Translations under genes and position numbers: made by a program
From: Azospirillum sp. B510
Lineage (GTDB): Bacteria > Pseudomonadota > Alphaproteobacteria > Azospirillales > Azospirillaceae
Length of the DNA stretch: 64,000 nt
Direction of reading: 5' to 3'
NCBI RefSeq assembly: GCF_000010725.1
Contig: NC_013854.1
Coordinates: forward strand, 1-64,000
Shown here: positions 57,958 to 64,000 of the stretch, in pieces
Position numbering within the stretch: the first letter of the stretch is position 1
Layout: the number at the start of each line of letters is the position of its first letter
The notes under the pieces: generated by a model
Told to the model about the DNA's origin: nothing
Databases searched by the model: none
Seen by the model: the letters and a program-made list of their open reading frames with translations, nothing else

Positions 57958-59472
57958 ATGCCCCGAGCGAGGTCGGACATGCGGCGGATCAGAGAAGTCC
58001 TTCGTCTGCGGGATGAGTTTGGCGCCAGCCAACGGCAGATTGCCGATGCCTGCCGGCTGCCGCGCAGCACCGTGCGCGATTACCTGGAGCGGCTACGGGC
58101 CTCCGGGCTGCAGTACGCGGATGTGCTGGGCTGGACGGACGTCGAGCTGGAGGAGCGGCTGTTCCCGCCTCCGGTCACGTCGGCGCGCCCGGTGCCCGAC
58201 TGGCGGCACATCAGCCGGGAACTCGGCCGCCGTGGCGTAACGCTGCGGCTGCTGTGGGAGGAATACCTGGAGGTCCATCCCGGCGGCTATCGCTACACCC
58301 AATTCGTCCAGCATTTCCGGGCATGGCAGGGTGCTCATGCCGAGCCGCGTCTGCGCCGGGAACATCGGCCGGGGGCGGCGATCGAGGTTGATTACGCTGG
58401 GATGACGCTGACCGTCGGGCTCGGCGCTGAGGCGCGGCAGGCCCAGGTGTTTGTCGCCTGCCTGCCGTATTCGGGCTACGTCTATGCCGAGGCGACCTGG
58501 ACCCAGCAGGCGGAGGAGTGGCTGGCCTCCCACACCCGGCTGTTCGAACATCTGGGCGGCGTGCCGGGCAAGCTGGTGCCGGATAACCTCAAGGTCGGCG
58601 TCAGCCACGCCTCCTTCTACGATCCGGCGATCAACCCGGCTTATCACGATCTCGCCCGGCACTACCGCACCGCCGTCCTGCCGGCCCGGGTGCGGCGCCC
58701 GCGCGACAAGCCCAGCGCCGAGAACGGCGTGCAGCAGGTCGAGCGGCGGGTGCTGGCCCCGCTGCGCGATACGCCCTTCGCCACGCTGGACGCCGCCAAC
58801 GCGGCCTTGCGCGACAAGCTGGCCACCCTCAATGCCGCTCCCTTGAGCCGCCGGCCGCAGGACACGCGCGCCGGCCTGTTCGCCGCCGAGGAGCAGCCGA
58901 CCCTGCGCCCCTTGCCGCCGGACCGCTTCGTGCCGGGCACCTGGGCGCGCCACAAGGTCCCGCCCGACTATCATCTCGCTCTCGACGGCGGCGTCTACTC
59001 GGTGCCCCACACGCTGATCGGCAAGACGGTCGACGTGCACAGCACCGCCGGCGTGATCAGCGTCTTCCTGCGCGGCAAGCGGATGGCCTGCCATGTCCGC
59101 CGGCAGGACGGCGCCACCGTGACGCTGGACGCCCATCGCCCCGCCAACCACCGGGCCGTCGCCCGCTTCACCCCCGATGCCATCCAGACCGAACTGGCCG
59201 CCATCGGCCCGGCCGCCGCGCTGCTGTTCGAACGCATCCTGGCCGGCGCCGATCACCCCGAACAGGCGGTGCGGGCCGGGATCGGCCTGATCCGCTTGGC
59301 GGCCACCCACGGCACCAGCCGGCTGGAGCAAGCCTGCCAGGCGGCGCTGGAGGCCAACGTCGGATCCTACCGCTACGTCCAGCGCTGGTTGACCGCTCCC
59401 CCGGCCACAACGGCGGACGCGGCCGGTGCCGGCGAGCACACCAATCTGCGCGGCCCTTCCTACTATCACTGA
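57958..59472 (+). CDS. istA: IS21-family transposase IstA
   Basis: This 504-residue transposase has an N-terminal helix-turn-helix (EVLRLRDEFGASQRQIADACRLPRSTVRDYLERLRASG). The DDE catalytic core has the three acidic residues in AIEVDYAGMTL, KLVPDNLKVGV and KPSAENGVQQVE. The C-terminal part is typical of IstA (YHLALDGGVYSVPHTLIGKTVDVHST, VDVHSTAGVISVFLRGKRM). AAGGAGGATCGGG precedes the ATG. It acts with the ATPase IstB encoded 10 bases downstream. Confidence 0.96.
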   Translation: MPRARSDMRRIREVLRLRDEFGASQRQIADACRLPRSTVRDYLERLRASGLQYADVLGWTDVELEERLFPPPVTSARPVPDWRHISRELGRRGVTLRLLWEEYLEVHPGGYRYTQFVQHFRAWQGAHAEPRLRREHRPGAAIEVDYAGMTLTVGLGAEARQAQVFVACLPYSGYVYAEATWTQQAEEWLASHTRLFEHLGGVPGKLVPDNLKVGVSHASFYDPAINPAYHDLARHYRTAVLPARVRRPRDKPSAENGVQQVERRVLAPLRDTPFATLDAANAALRDKLATLNAAPLSRRPQDTRAGLFAAEEQPTLRPLPPDRFVPGTWARHKVPPDYHLALDGGVYSVPHTLIGKTVDVHSTAGVISVFLRGKRMACHVRRQDGATVTLDAHRPANHRAVARFTPDAIQTELAAIGPAAALLFERILAGADHPEQAVRAGIGLIRLAATHGTSRLEQACQAALEANVGSYRYVQRWLTAPPATTADAAGAGEHTNLRGPSYYH

Positions 59473-59482
59473 CGGAGATACG

Positions 59483-60238
59483 ATGATGAAGCACGTCAAC
59501 CACGAGCGGCTGCGCCAGTTGCGGCTGTACGGCATGGCCAAGGGGTTGGAGGCGCTGGAACGCCTGCCCGATCGCGGCCAACTGGCCTTCGACGAGCAGT
59601 TGGGCACGCTGATCGAGCGGGAAGCGGCAGAGCGCGCCAACACCGCACTCGCCAGCCGACTGAAACGTGCCCGGCTGCGCCAGACGGCCTGCCTGGAGGA
59701 CCTCGACCTGCGCACCCCGCGTGGGCTCGATCGCGGTGTTGTGCGCGAGCTGGCCACCGGGCGCTGGGTGAAGGAGAACCGGCCGGTTCTGATCACCGGC
59801 CCGACCGGGATCGGCAAGACCTGGCTGGCCTGTGCACTCGGCAACCAGGCGGCGCGGGAAGGCCACAGCGTACTCTACACCCGGCTGACCCGCCTGCTGG
59901 ACGATCTGGCCACCGCCCGCCTGGACGGTTCGCTCGCCCGGCTGCTGCGACGGATCGCCCGGCTCGACCTGCTGATCCTGGATGACTGGGCGATGACCGA
60001 GCTGACCGCGCCTCAGCGCCTGGACCTGATGGAGGTGATCGATGACCGCCACGACCGGGCCGCAACCATGCTGGCCACCCAAGTTCCCGTGGCCAACTGG
60101 CATCGGCTCATCGGCGATGCCACCTACGCCGACGCCATCCTCGACCGCCTCGTGCATCGGGCCTACCGCATCGACCTGCATGGCGACTCCATGCGCCGCA
60201 CCAAGGCCGATGCCGCCAGCGAAACCCCCGACACCTAA
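59483..60238 (+). CDS. istB: IS21 helper ATPase IstB
   Basis: This 251-residue AAA+ protein has Walker A GPTGIGKTW, Walker B LDLLILDDWAM, and the IstB marks LRLYGMAKGLEALER, LGNQAAREGHSVLYTRLTRLLDDL and MLATQVPVANWHRLIGD. It oligomerises to select and shape target DNA for IstA. GGAGATACG precedes the ATG. Both IS genes are intact, so the element is probably still active. Confidence 0.96.
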   Translation: MMKHVNHERLRQLRLYGMAKGLEALERLPDRGQLAFDEQLGTLIEREAAERANTALASRLKRARLRQTACLEDLDLRTPRGLDRGVVRELATGRWVKENRPVLITGPTGIGKTWLACALGNQAAREGHSVLYTRLTRLLDDLATARLDGSLARLLRRIARLDLLILDDWAMTELTAPQRLDLMEVIDDRHDRAATMLATQVPVANWHRLIGDATYADAILDRLVHRAYRIDLHGDSMRRTKADAASETPDT

Positions 60239-60396
60239 GGCCGGTGCTTGGCAACCAAACCCACAACCTTCATAACGTAAATCCAGGGTTCGGCCCCGGC
60301 TCCCACCAGCTTGCAATTCGGGTGGGCGCTTTCGCCGAAACGGTGGGCGCTTTCAACCGAAACGCCTGGGCGAATTCGCCGAAATACGCAGGCACC

Positions 60397-60874
60397 GACC
60401 GATGGCAGCGATCGCCACCCCGGCGGGCTCGCACTGGCGCGCAGCGCGGTCATCATGCTGACCACGGCTGGCGAGCCCACCTGGACGGTCAGGGCCGCCT
60501 ACCACGAGGCGTTTCACTGCGCCGACGATTGGTTGACCCTGGAGGAACGGTGCGTGCTCGACGCCGCCGTGGACCGTGGGCAGGGGTGGCCCACAGCGTA
60601 CCTGCGATCGCGGGTCGAGCGGCGGGCTCGACTGTTCGAAAATTTCGCAATGTACATCGAGGATGGCGGCAGCGTCATTGCGGGACGACGGGTGCCGGAG
60701 GCTGAAATCCTCGCTGCCGTCTACACCGGCGAGATTGGCCGCCGGGTACTGGCGCGTCAGTCTGGCGCCAGCCCTGCGGGCCTCCTCGCTCGACTCCGGC
60801 GTTACTGGCCCTCGCGAGGCACGTCATCAACCACGACCAACAGTTCGTCCGGCCGGAATCCCTCGCTGGAATAG
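60397..60874 (+). pseudogene. 3' part of the IS-split HExxH-motif gene
   Basis: This part continues the frame of the interrupted gene exactly: APTDGSDRHPGG, VRAAYHEAFHCADDWLTLEERCVLDAAVDRG, YLRSRVERRARLFENFAMY, and a serine-rich tail ending PSLE. In the rebuilt 236-residue protein the HEAFH zinc-site-like motif falls at about residues 114-118, with acidic residues nine and ten further on. It could be a metallopeptidase-like element protein, but no family is identified. An AUG (MLTTAGEP) inside it may still allow a shortened product. Confidence 0.78.
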
Positions 60875-61014
60875 ATCGCCACATCTGGATCGAGATCCGC
60901 CACGTCGTCGGCCAGCTCTTCAATCGACAGCCCAGCGAGCCACCCCTTCGTGAGATGCTGCTCAATGGCGCCGCCACGGACGGACTCGCTCATCATTATC
61001 ACCCGCAAATGCAT
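60802..61014 (-). CDS. Hypothetical small acidic protein (70 residues)
   Basis: The frame MHLRVIMMSESVRGGAIEQHLTKGWLAGLSIEELADDVADLDPDVAIYSSEGFRPDELLVVVDDVPREGQ has coding-like composition and a GGAG site seven bases before the ATG. Its 3' 73 bases overlap the end of the converging IS-split gene, which lowers confidence. No family is known. It lies beside the inverted repeat and iterons of the putative replication origin. Confidence 0.45.
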   Translation of the reverse strand: MHLRVIMMSESVRGGAIEQHLTKGWLAGLSIEELADDVADLDPDVAIYSSEGFRPDELLVVVDDVPREGQ

Positions 61015-61037
61015 GCCCTGCTCCATCTTCGAGGGGC

Positions 61038-61165
61038 GACACCCGCCCTCCCCTCCGGGGAGGGGGAGAAAATCAGGGCCGCCCAGGTCCGGGCGAGATG
61101 GTGCTCACCGTGCGCGTGGTCGGCAAGGTCCTTTCTCTCCCTCCCCGGAGGGGAGGGCGGGTGTC
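61038..61165. repeat. Long inverted repeat with nested hairpins (possible ssiA/ssiB)
   Basis: A 34-bp arm (61038-61071) is repeated inverted at 61132-61165 with two mismatches around a 60-bp spacer. Each arm contains its own perfect eight-base stem: CCCTCCCC-TCC-GGGGAGGG on the left and CCCTCCCC-GGA-GGGGAGGG on the right. In IncQ plasmids, two oppositely oriented hairpin sites, ssiA and ssiB, are used by RepB to prime each strand next to the iterons. That fits, but similar GC palindromes occur in the host chromosome. Confidence 0.5.
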
Positions 61166-61255
61166 ACCTCCGGTTGCTGCGACTGCAAGGAGCAGCAGTT
61201 CCCTGCCAGCAAGCCGCCGACCGCGCGCCCAGCGCGGGCGGGGGCGTAGGAGATT

Positions 61256-61370
61256 TTAGTATCTCCTAGTAATGGACCGAATCTCGATTTTATATCAGTA
61301 GGTTACGAGCAACTGTGACGGCAAAACGACACGGGTGCGCGGGCAATTCGACACGGGTGCGCGGGCAAAA
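61256..61370. other. Candidate IncQ-like vegetative origin (iterons and AT-rich element)
   Basis: Two exact 20-bp repeats, CGACACGGGTGCGCGGGCAA at 61327-61346 and 61349-61368, follow with a 22-bp period. A degenerate third unit precedes them (61305-61326, keeping TGNGNNGGCAA). An AT-rich run (61256-61303) lies next to them and the end of repC only five bases away. IncQ origins combine 20-22-bp iterons, an AT-rich melting region and flanking ssi hairpins, all found here within 340 bases. Confidence 0.68.
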
Positions 61371-61375
61371 CATCA

Positions 61376-62251
61376 CTACCGCCGCCTTGGCCGAGGGGCG
61401 CGACGGACGGTCACGATCGACCGCAGGTTCTCGTCGGCCGACCAGCCCGGCAGGCCCGCGACCTCGGCGAGGGCGGCACGCAGAATGACCCGCCGGTCAC
61501 GGCGCTGACGGTCCGATGTCGGGGGCTCACCGTACAAGCGGTCAGCGAGGCCGTCCAGCGCGACAGGCCAGTAGCCGCCGGGTCTGACCTGCACCGAGAG
61601 GGTGAGGTGCAGCAAGCGCCCGGCCTCGGTCAGCTGCCTGTGCTCCAGCAGGTTGATGCGGCTGTGTTGGGCTCCTCCGAGGACGGCTGTCGCGAACCGG
61701 GCGTTGAGCACCACCCGGAGTTCCCCTCCGACCTCGTCGGCGTCGAACCCGATGAGGTTCTGCCGGGCGCCCGACTTCATCCGCCGAGCGTTACCACCCT
61801 CCCGGCCGAGCTCGGCGTAGTGGATCCCCCGAAGCCGCCAGAGAGACTCTGCGACGCGACGATACGCATCCCCTCCATGGGCCAGCCCGGCCTCTCTGAC
61901 GACTGCGTAGACGGTTGTCCGGAGCCTGACGTGCTCGTCATCGACTACCCCGCCCTCCGTCTCCAGCCCGTCCACGATGGCGATCCGGTGAGCCTCGCTG
62001 TGTGCCGCGTCCAACCGCTTGCCATCCATGCCCGCGAGGGCACAGACGGCGAGCAGCACCGACAGGTCGTCGGCGCCCAGGACAGGGCCACCGACGCGGA
62101 GAACGGCGCCACCGTGGGTGGTCGTCAGGTCGAGGTGGCGGTTTCGGGCCGCCGTCCTCCCCCGCCGCGGTAGCGGCCGGAAAAGCGGCAGCCCCATGAG
62201 CCCGGTGTCCACAAGGGCATACTCAGTCAACGTGAGGCGGGTGTCAGGCAT
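61376..62251 (-). CDS. repC: IncQ-type replication initiator RepC
   Basis: This 291-residue protein is close in size to RSF1010 RepC (283). Segments resembling it are LGADDLSVLLAVCALAG, GELRVVLNARFATAVLGGAQHSRINL and TEAGRLLHLTLSVQVRPGG. RepC binds the iterons and melts oriV. The ATG follows GGGAGCGGGATT and overlaps the end of repA by eight bases, as expected for the repA-repC unit. The family call is from recalled sequence similarity; an alignment would settle it. Confidence 0.82.
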   Translation of the reverse strand: MPDTRLTLTEYALVDTGLMGLPLFRPLPRRGRTAARNRHLDLTTTHGGAVLRVGGPVLGADDLSVLLAVCALAGMDGKRLDAAHSEAHRIAIVDGLETEGGVVDDEHVRLRTTVYAVVREAGLAHGGDAYRRVAESLWRLRGIHYAELGREGGNARRMKSGARQNLIGFDADEVGGELRVVLNARFATAVLGGAQHSRINLLEHRQLTEAGRLLHLTLSVQVRPGGYWPVALDGLADRLYGEPPTSDRQRRDRRVILRAALAEVAGLPGWSADENLRSIVTVRRAPRPRRR

Positions 62252-63206
62252 AATCCCGCTCCCGCTTCTTCTTGCCGCCGTTGCCCTCGCGGGGGAGCGG
62301 TGGATCTCTTCCTTCGAGCACACCCCCAGCTTCGCGGTACAGCCATTGGTCCGCTTGCGGGGGGGCGTAGTTGACCTTGGTCAGCGCGAATCGCACCCAA
62401 CGCCGCCGCTCTTCCGGTGCGATGTTGCGCGCCTCGGCATCGTCGGCCGACATCGTGACGAGATTGCTCTGCCATCGTGCGTTGTCGGTGATCGCCGAGG
62501 CTCCCCGCGCAGCTTGCTGATGGTCGCCTTGTCCGCCGAGGGACGCCGACTTGCTGGTGTGATGGAGCACGAGCCCGGCCGCACCGCACGCAGCGAGGAT
62601 ACGCTCCAACTCGGCGAGCACCCGCCCCATGGCTGCGTTATCGTTTTCAGACAGCCCCGCCAAACACCGGTTCATTGTGTCGATTGTCACCAGCCGAGCG
62701 CGTAGCTCCATGAGTTCCTGCTCCAACGTGAGCAGGTCCTCACTGGCCGTGAACCGGGTGCCGTTCCATTCCCCGAAGGAGAAGCCCCGGCCGTACACGC
62801 TCTTGATGCGGAGCCGGGCCAGCACTTCGGGATCCGACAGAAGACCAGGGACGGCAGCGGCCACCGAATGGAGCCGGTGGGCCAGAATGTCGGGCGGGTC
62901 CTCCGCGTTGACGATGACGACCGTGCCAACCGGCGGGTGCTCGCCATACAAGCCCCAGAAGTCGCGTCCGGCGGCAATGCTGATGGCCGTCTGAAGCGCG
63001 AGCATCGACTTGCCTGCGCCGCCGGGGCTTACCAGCATGCCCAGCGTTCCGACCAGCAAGCCCGGCACCACGAAGTCCAGTTCCGTGGGGTGACGGGAGA
63101 GGATCGCTGACACGTCCAAGTAGTCGGCGAACAGCTGGCGCGGAGGCAGGAGGAGATCGTCCTCCGCCTCCACGGTCAGCGCGGAGAGCATGGAGGGGCG
63201 CCTCAC
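62244..63206 (-). CDS. repA: IncQ-type replicative helicase RepA
   Basis: This 320-residue RecA-fold protein has Walker A in GTLGMLVSPGGAGKSMLALQ, which closely resembles RSF1010 RepA, then VVIVNAEDPPDILAHRLHSV, Walker B-like RLVTIDTMNRC, VLHHTSKSA, GDHQQAARGASAITDNARWQSNL and RFALTKVNYAPPQADQWL. RepA is the hexameric helicase of IncQ plasmids. I took the GTG that overlaps the upstream gene by four bases; an ATG five codons later (63191) with GAGG upstream is equally possible. Confidence 0.87.
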   Translation of the reverse strand: MRRPSMLSALTVEAEDDLLLPPRQLFADYLDVSAILSRHPTELDFVVPGLLVGTLGMLVSPGGAGKSMLALQTAISIAAGRDFWGLYGEHPPVGTVVIVNAEDPPDILAHRLHSVAAAVPGLLSDPEVLARLRIKSVYGRGFSFGEWNGTRFTASEDLLTLEQELMELRARLVTIDTMNRCLAGLSENDNAAMGRVLAELERILAACGAAGLVLHHTSKSASLGGQGDHQQAARGASAITDNARWQSNLVTMSADDAEARNIAPEERRRWVRFALTKVNYAPPQADQWLYREAGGVLEGRDPPLPREGNGGKKKRERDYA

Positions 63207-63535
63207 GAAGCACCCCCCACACCCAGCATGGCGGCAGATTCCGGATCCCAGAGCCAGAGCCCTGCCGCGACGTGAATCCAGTCCTCGTCGCTCCACAGTA
63301 CGTGCCCGTGGATGACGAGGATGACACCGGGATCCGCAGCCTCGAAATCGACGCGGACGCTCTCGGGGCAGGAGGGTCCCTTTGCCCCAAGAGCCGCCAC
63401 GAGGCGACCGGACGCCTCACGCGCCGTTGCGCGAGCGGTAAAGTAGCTTTCGTCCGGCGAAGAGGCAAAAATGAACACACGAGCGGTGTCAAAGGAATCC
63501 AGATGACCCGTCGCCGTCAGCTTGGGGCGAGCCAT
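63203..63535 (-). CDS. Hypothetical protein of the rep operon (110 residues)
   Basis: The product reads MARPKLTATGHLDSFDTARV then a mixed fold ending VLWSDEDWIHVAAGLWLWDPESAAMLGVGGAS. It has no recognised domain. Its stop overlaps repA by four bases and its start is three bases after the AlpA-like gene, so it is part of the regulator-repA-repC transcript. It stands where small rep-operon genes (E, F) lie in RSF1010, but no sequence likeness is claimed. Confidence 0.7.
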   Translation of the reverse strand: MARPKLTATGHLDSFDTARVFIFASSPDESYFTARATAREASGRLVAALGAKGPSCPESVRVDFEAADPGVILVIHGHVLWSDEDWIHVAAGLWLWDPESAAMLGVGGAS

Positions 63536-63538
63536 GCT

Positions 63539-63832
63539 TCAGCCCTCCCCACGCTGACGGCGGGCAATCTGCTCCGCCTTGGTGGGACGGCCCCGGCGGG
63601 GCGCCGCCGGGACCGAGGACGGCTGAGCCTCGCCCGCCAAGCTGGCGACCCAGCCCGGCAGTTCCGCGACCAGGATATGGATGGCGCGGCCAATACGGAC
63701 ATGCGGCGGCGGCGCAGGAATCCCGCGCGGCCGCTTGTCCGGCTGCATGAACGATTTTTCGAGGACGTGTTTAGGAATCCCGGTCAGCACTGAGGCATCG
63801 GGAATCCGTACGGTAAGTGGCGTTGCCACCAT
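63539..63832 (-). CDS. AlpA/excisionase-like helix-turn-helix protein
   Basis: The 97-residue protein has a MerR/AlpA-type wing: VLTGIPKHVLEKSFMQPDKRPRGIPAPPPHVRIGRAIHILVAELPGWVASL. The PPxVRIGR...LxxWxxSL pattern is typical of HTH_17/AlpA proteins. It ends with a basic tail (RRGRPTKAEQIARRQRGEG). The start with AGGT upstream was chosen. As first gene of the rep operon it may repress it, like the RSF1010 F repressor, or act as an excision factor for the integrase. Confidence 0.72.
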   Translation of the reverse strand: MVATPLTVRIPDASVLTGIPKHVLEKSFMQPDKRPRGIPAPPPHVRIGRAIHILVAELPGWVASLAGEAQPSSVPAAPRRGRPTKAEQIARRQRGEG

Positions 63833-64000
63833 GGTGCACCTGCCAGCGGCAGGCACGCTTTAGTCGTGGCGTTTAACTGTTTTTAGGAATTCGGTTAACA
63901 GGACAGAGGACTACGTATATCGGGGATTGCGGCGTTCGGATAGCGATTCACGGAATACGTATAGCGAGGTCTGTGGTCGACTCTTCGCGGCCCTAGGCTG
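63833..64000. promoter_or_regulatory. Region upstream of the rep operon
   Basis: No gene is supported. TACGTATA occurs at 63912-63919 and 63956-63963, in the similar contexts TATCGGGG and TAGCGAGG, and GTTAAC-type sequences lie near 63871-63900. It is probably the promoter/operator region of the minus-strand rep operon. The window ends here. Confidence 0.4.

Larger units (their letters stand above)
57782..60390 (+). mobile_element. IS21-family insertion sequence
   Basis: The 2609-bp element begins TGCATATTTCGGCG and ends as the complement of TGCGTATTTCGGCG, the terminal inverted repeats with TG...CA ends. GGCACC directly repeats on both sides (57776-57781 and 60391-60396), a 6-bp target duplication within the 4-8 bp range of IS21. 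Several GGYGAAAGCGCCCA-like repeats lie inside both ends, as usual for transposase-binding sites of this family. It carries istA and istB. Confidence 0.93.
51827..64000 (+). mobile_element. Integrative mobilizable element with an IncQ-like replicon (left part)
   Basis: From the tRNA-Gly 3' end to the window edge the gene content is mobile: tyrosine integrase, oriT-like sequence, mobC, relaxase-primase with nested mobB-like gene, an IS21 insertion, iterons, and IncQ-type repC and repA. No repeat of the tRNA 3' end appears before 64000, so the right attachment site lies outside. All modules expected for an IncQ plasmid (RepA, RepB, RepC, oriV, mob) are present, but joined to an integrase and sitting at a chromosomal tRNA next to the origin region. 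Confidence 0.82.

Noticed and set aside
51827-64000. Right attachment site within the window
   Set aside because: No repeat of the tRNA-Gly 3' end (GAGGGTTCGATTCCC) is found up to 64000.

Overview
The window looks like the origin region of a high-GC alphaproteobacterial chromosome, most likely Azospirillum or a close Rhodospirillales relative. Three things suggest this: the order ppsR-maf-aroE-coaE-dnaQ beside a cluster of DnaA boxes; mnmE-mnmG-rsmG-parA-parB with alphaproteobacterial parS sites; and typical families (MucR, DUF6489, a malic enzyme fused to a phosphotransacetylase-like domain, paired ornithine-lipid genes). This is inferred from gene content and recalled family sequences; no database search was run.

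Layout. About 58-497 is a probable oriC, with six DnaA-box-like 9-mers, seven GANTC sites and an AT-rich stretch; a possible hemE start lies to its left. Bases 498-4165 carry ppsR-maf-aroE-coaE-dnaQ. Bases 4202-7814 hold a minus-strand group: quinone reductase, O6-alkylguanine methyltransferase and a DUF255 thioredoxin-like protein. Bases 7992-14348 hold DUF6489, a 2Fe-2S protein, mnmE, mnmG, rsmG, parA and parB. Four parS or parS-like sites lie between 2535 and 18465, three of them inside coding sequence. Next come folA, hemW, rdgB, rph and maeB.

Bases 20181-28613 carry an acetyltransferase, an XRE-cupin regulator and a complete phosphate regulon (phoR, a three-unit Pho box, pstS-pstC-pstA-pstB, phoB) with no phoU. 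Bases 28719-51705 are ordinary chromosome: SAM hydrolase, Bax-inhibitor protein, the ABC exporter/tesA divergent locus, FIST, aldo-keto reductase, thpR, a regulator with a tandem 17-bp operator-like repeat, a diguanylate cyclase, dnaK/dnaJ, tsaB-rimI, tusA, mucR and olsB-olsA.

From tRNA-Gly(CCC) at 51753-51826 to the right edge lies an integrative element that runs past the window. It has a tyrosine integrase directly after the tRNA, an AT-rich cargo gene, an oriT-like region, mobC, and a relaxase fused to a RepB-type primase with a second gene nested in another frame (as mobB lies in mobA of RSF1010). An IS21-family insertion has split an HExxH-motif gene; removing it restores the frame exactly. 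Beyond that are 20-bp iterons next to an AT-rich stretch and a long inverted repeat, then IncQ-type repC and repA on the minus strand behind an AlpA-like regulator. The element therefore appears to be an IncQ-like plasmid replicon captured in a chromosome as an integrative mobilizable element. This is the most unusual part of the window.
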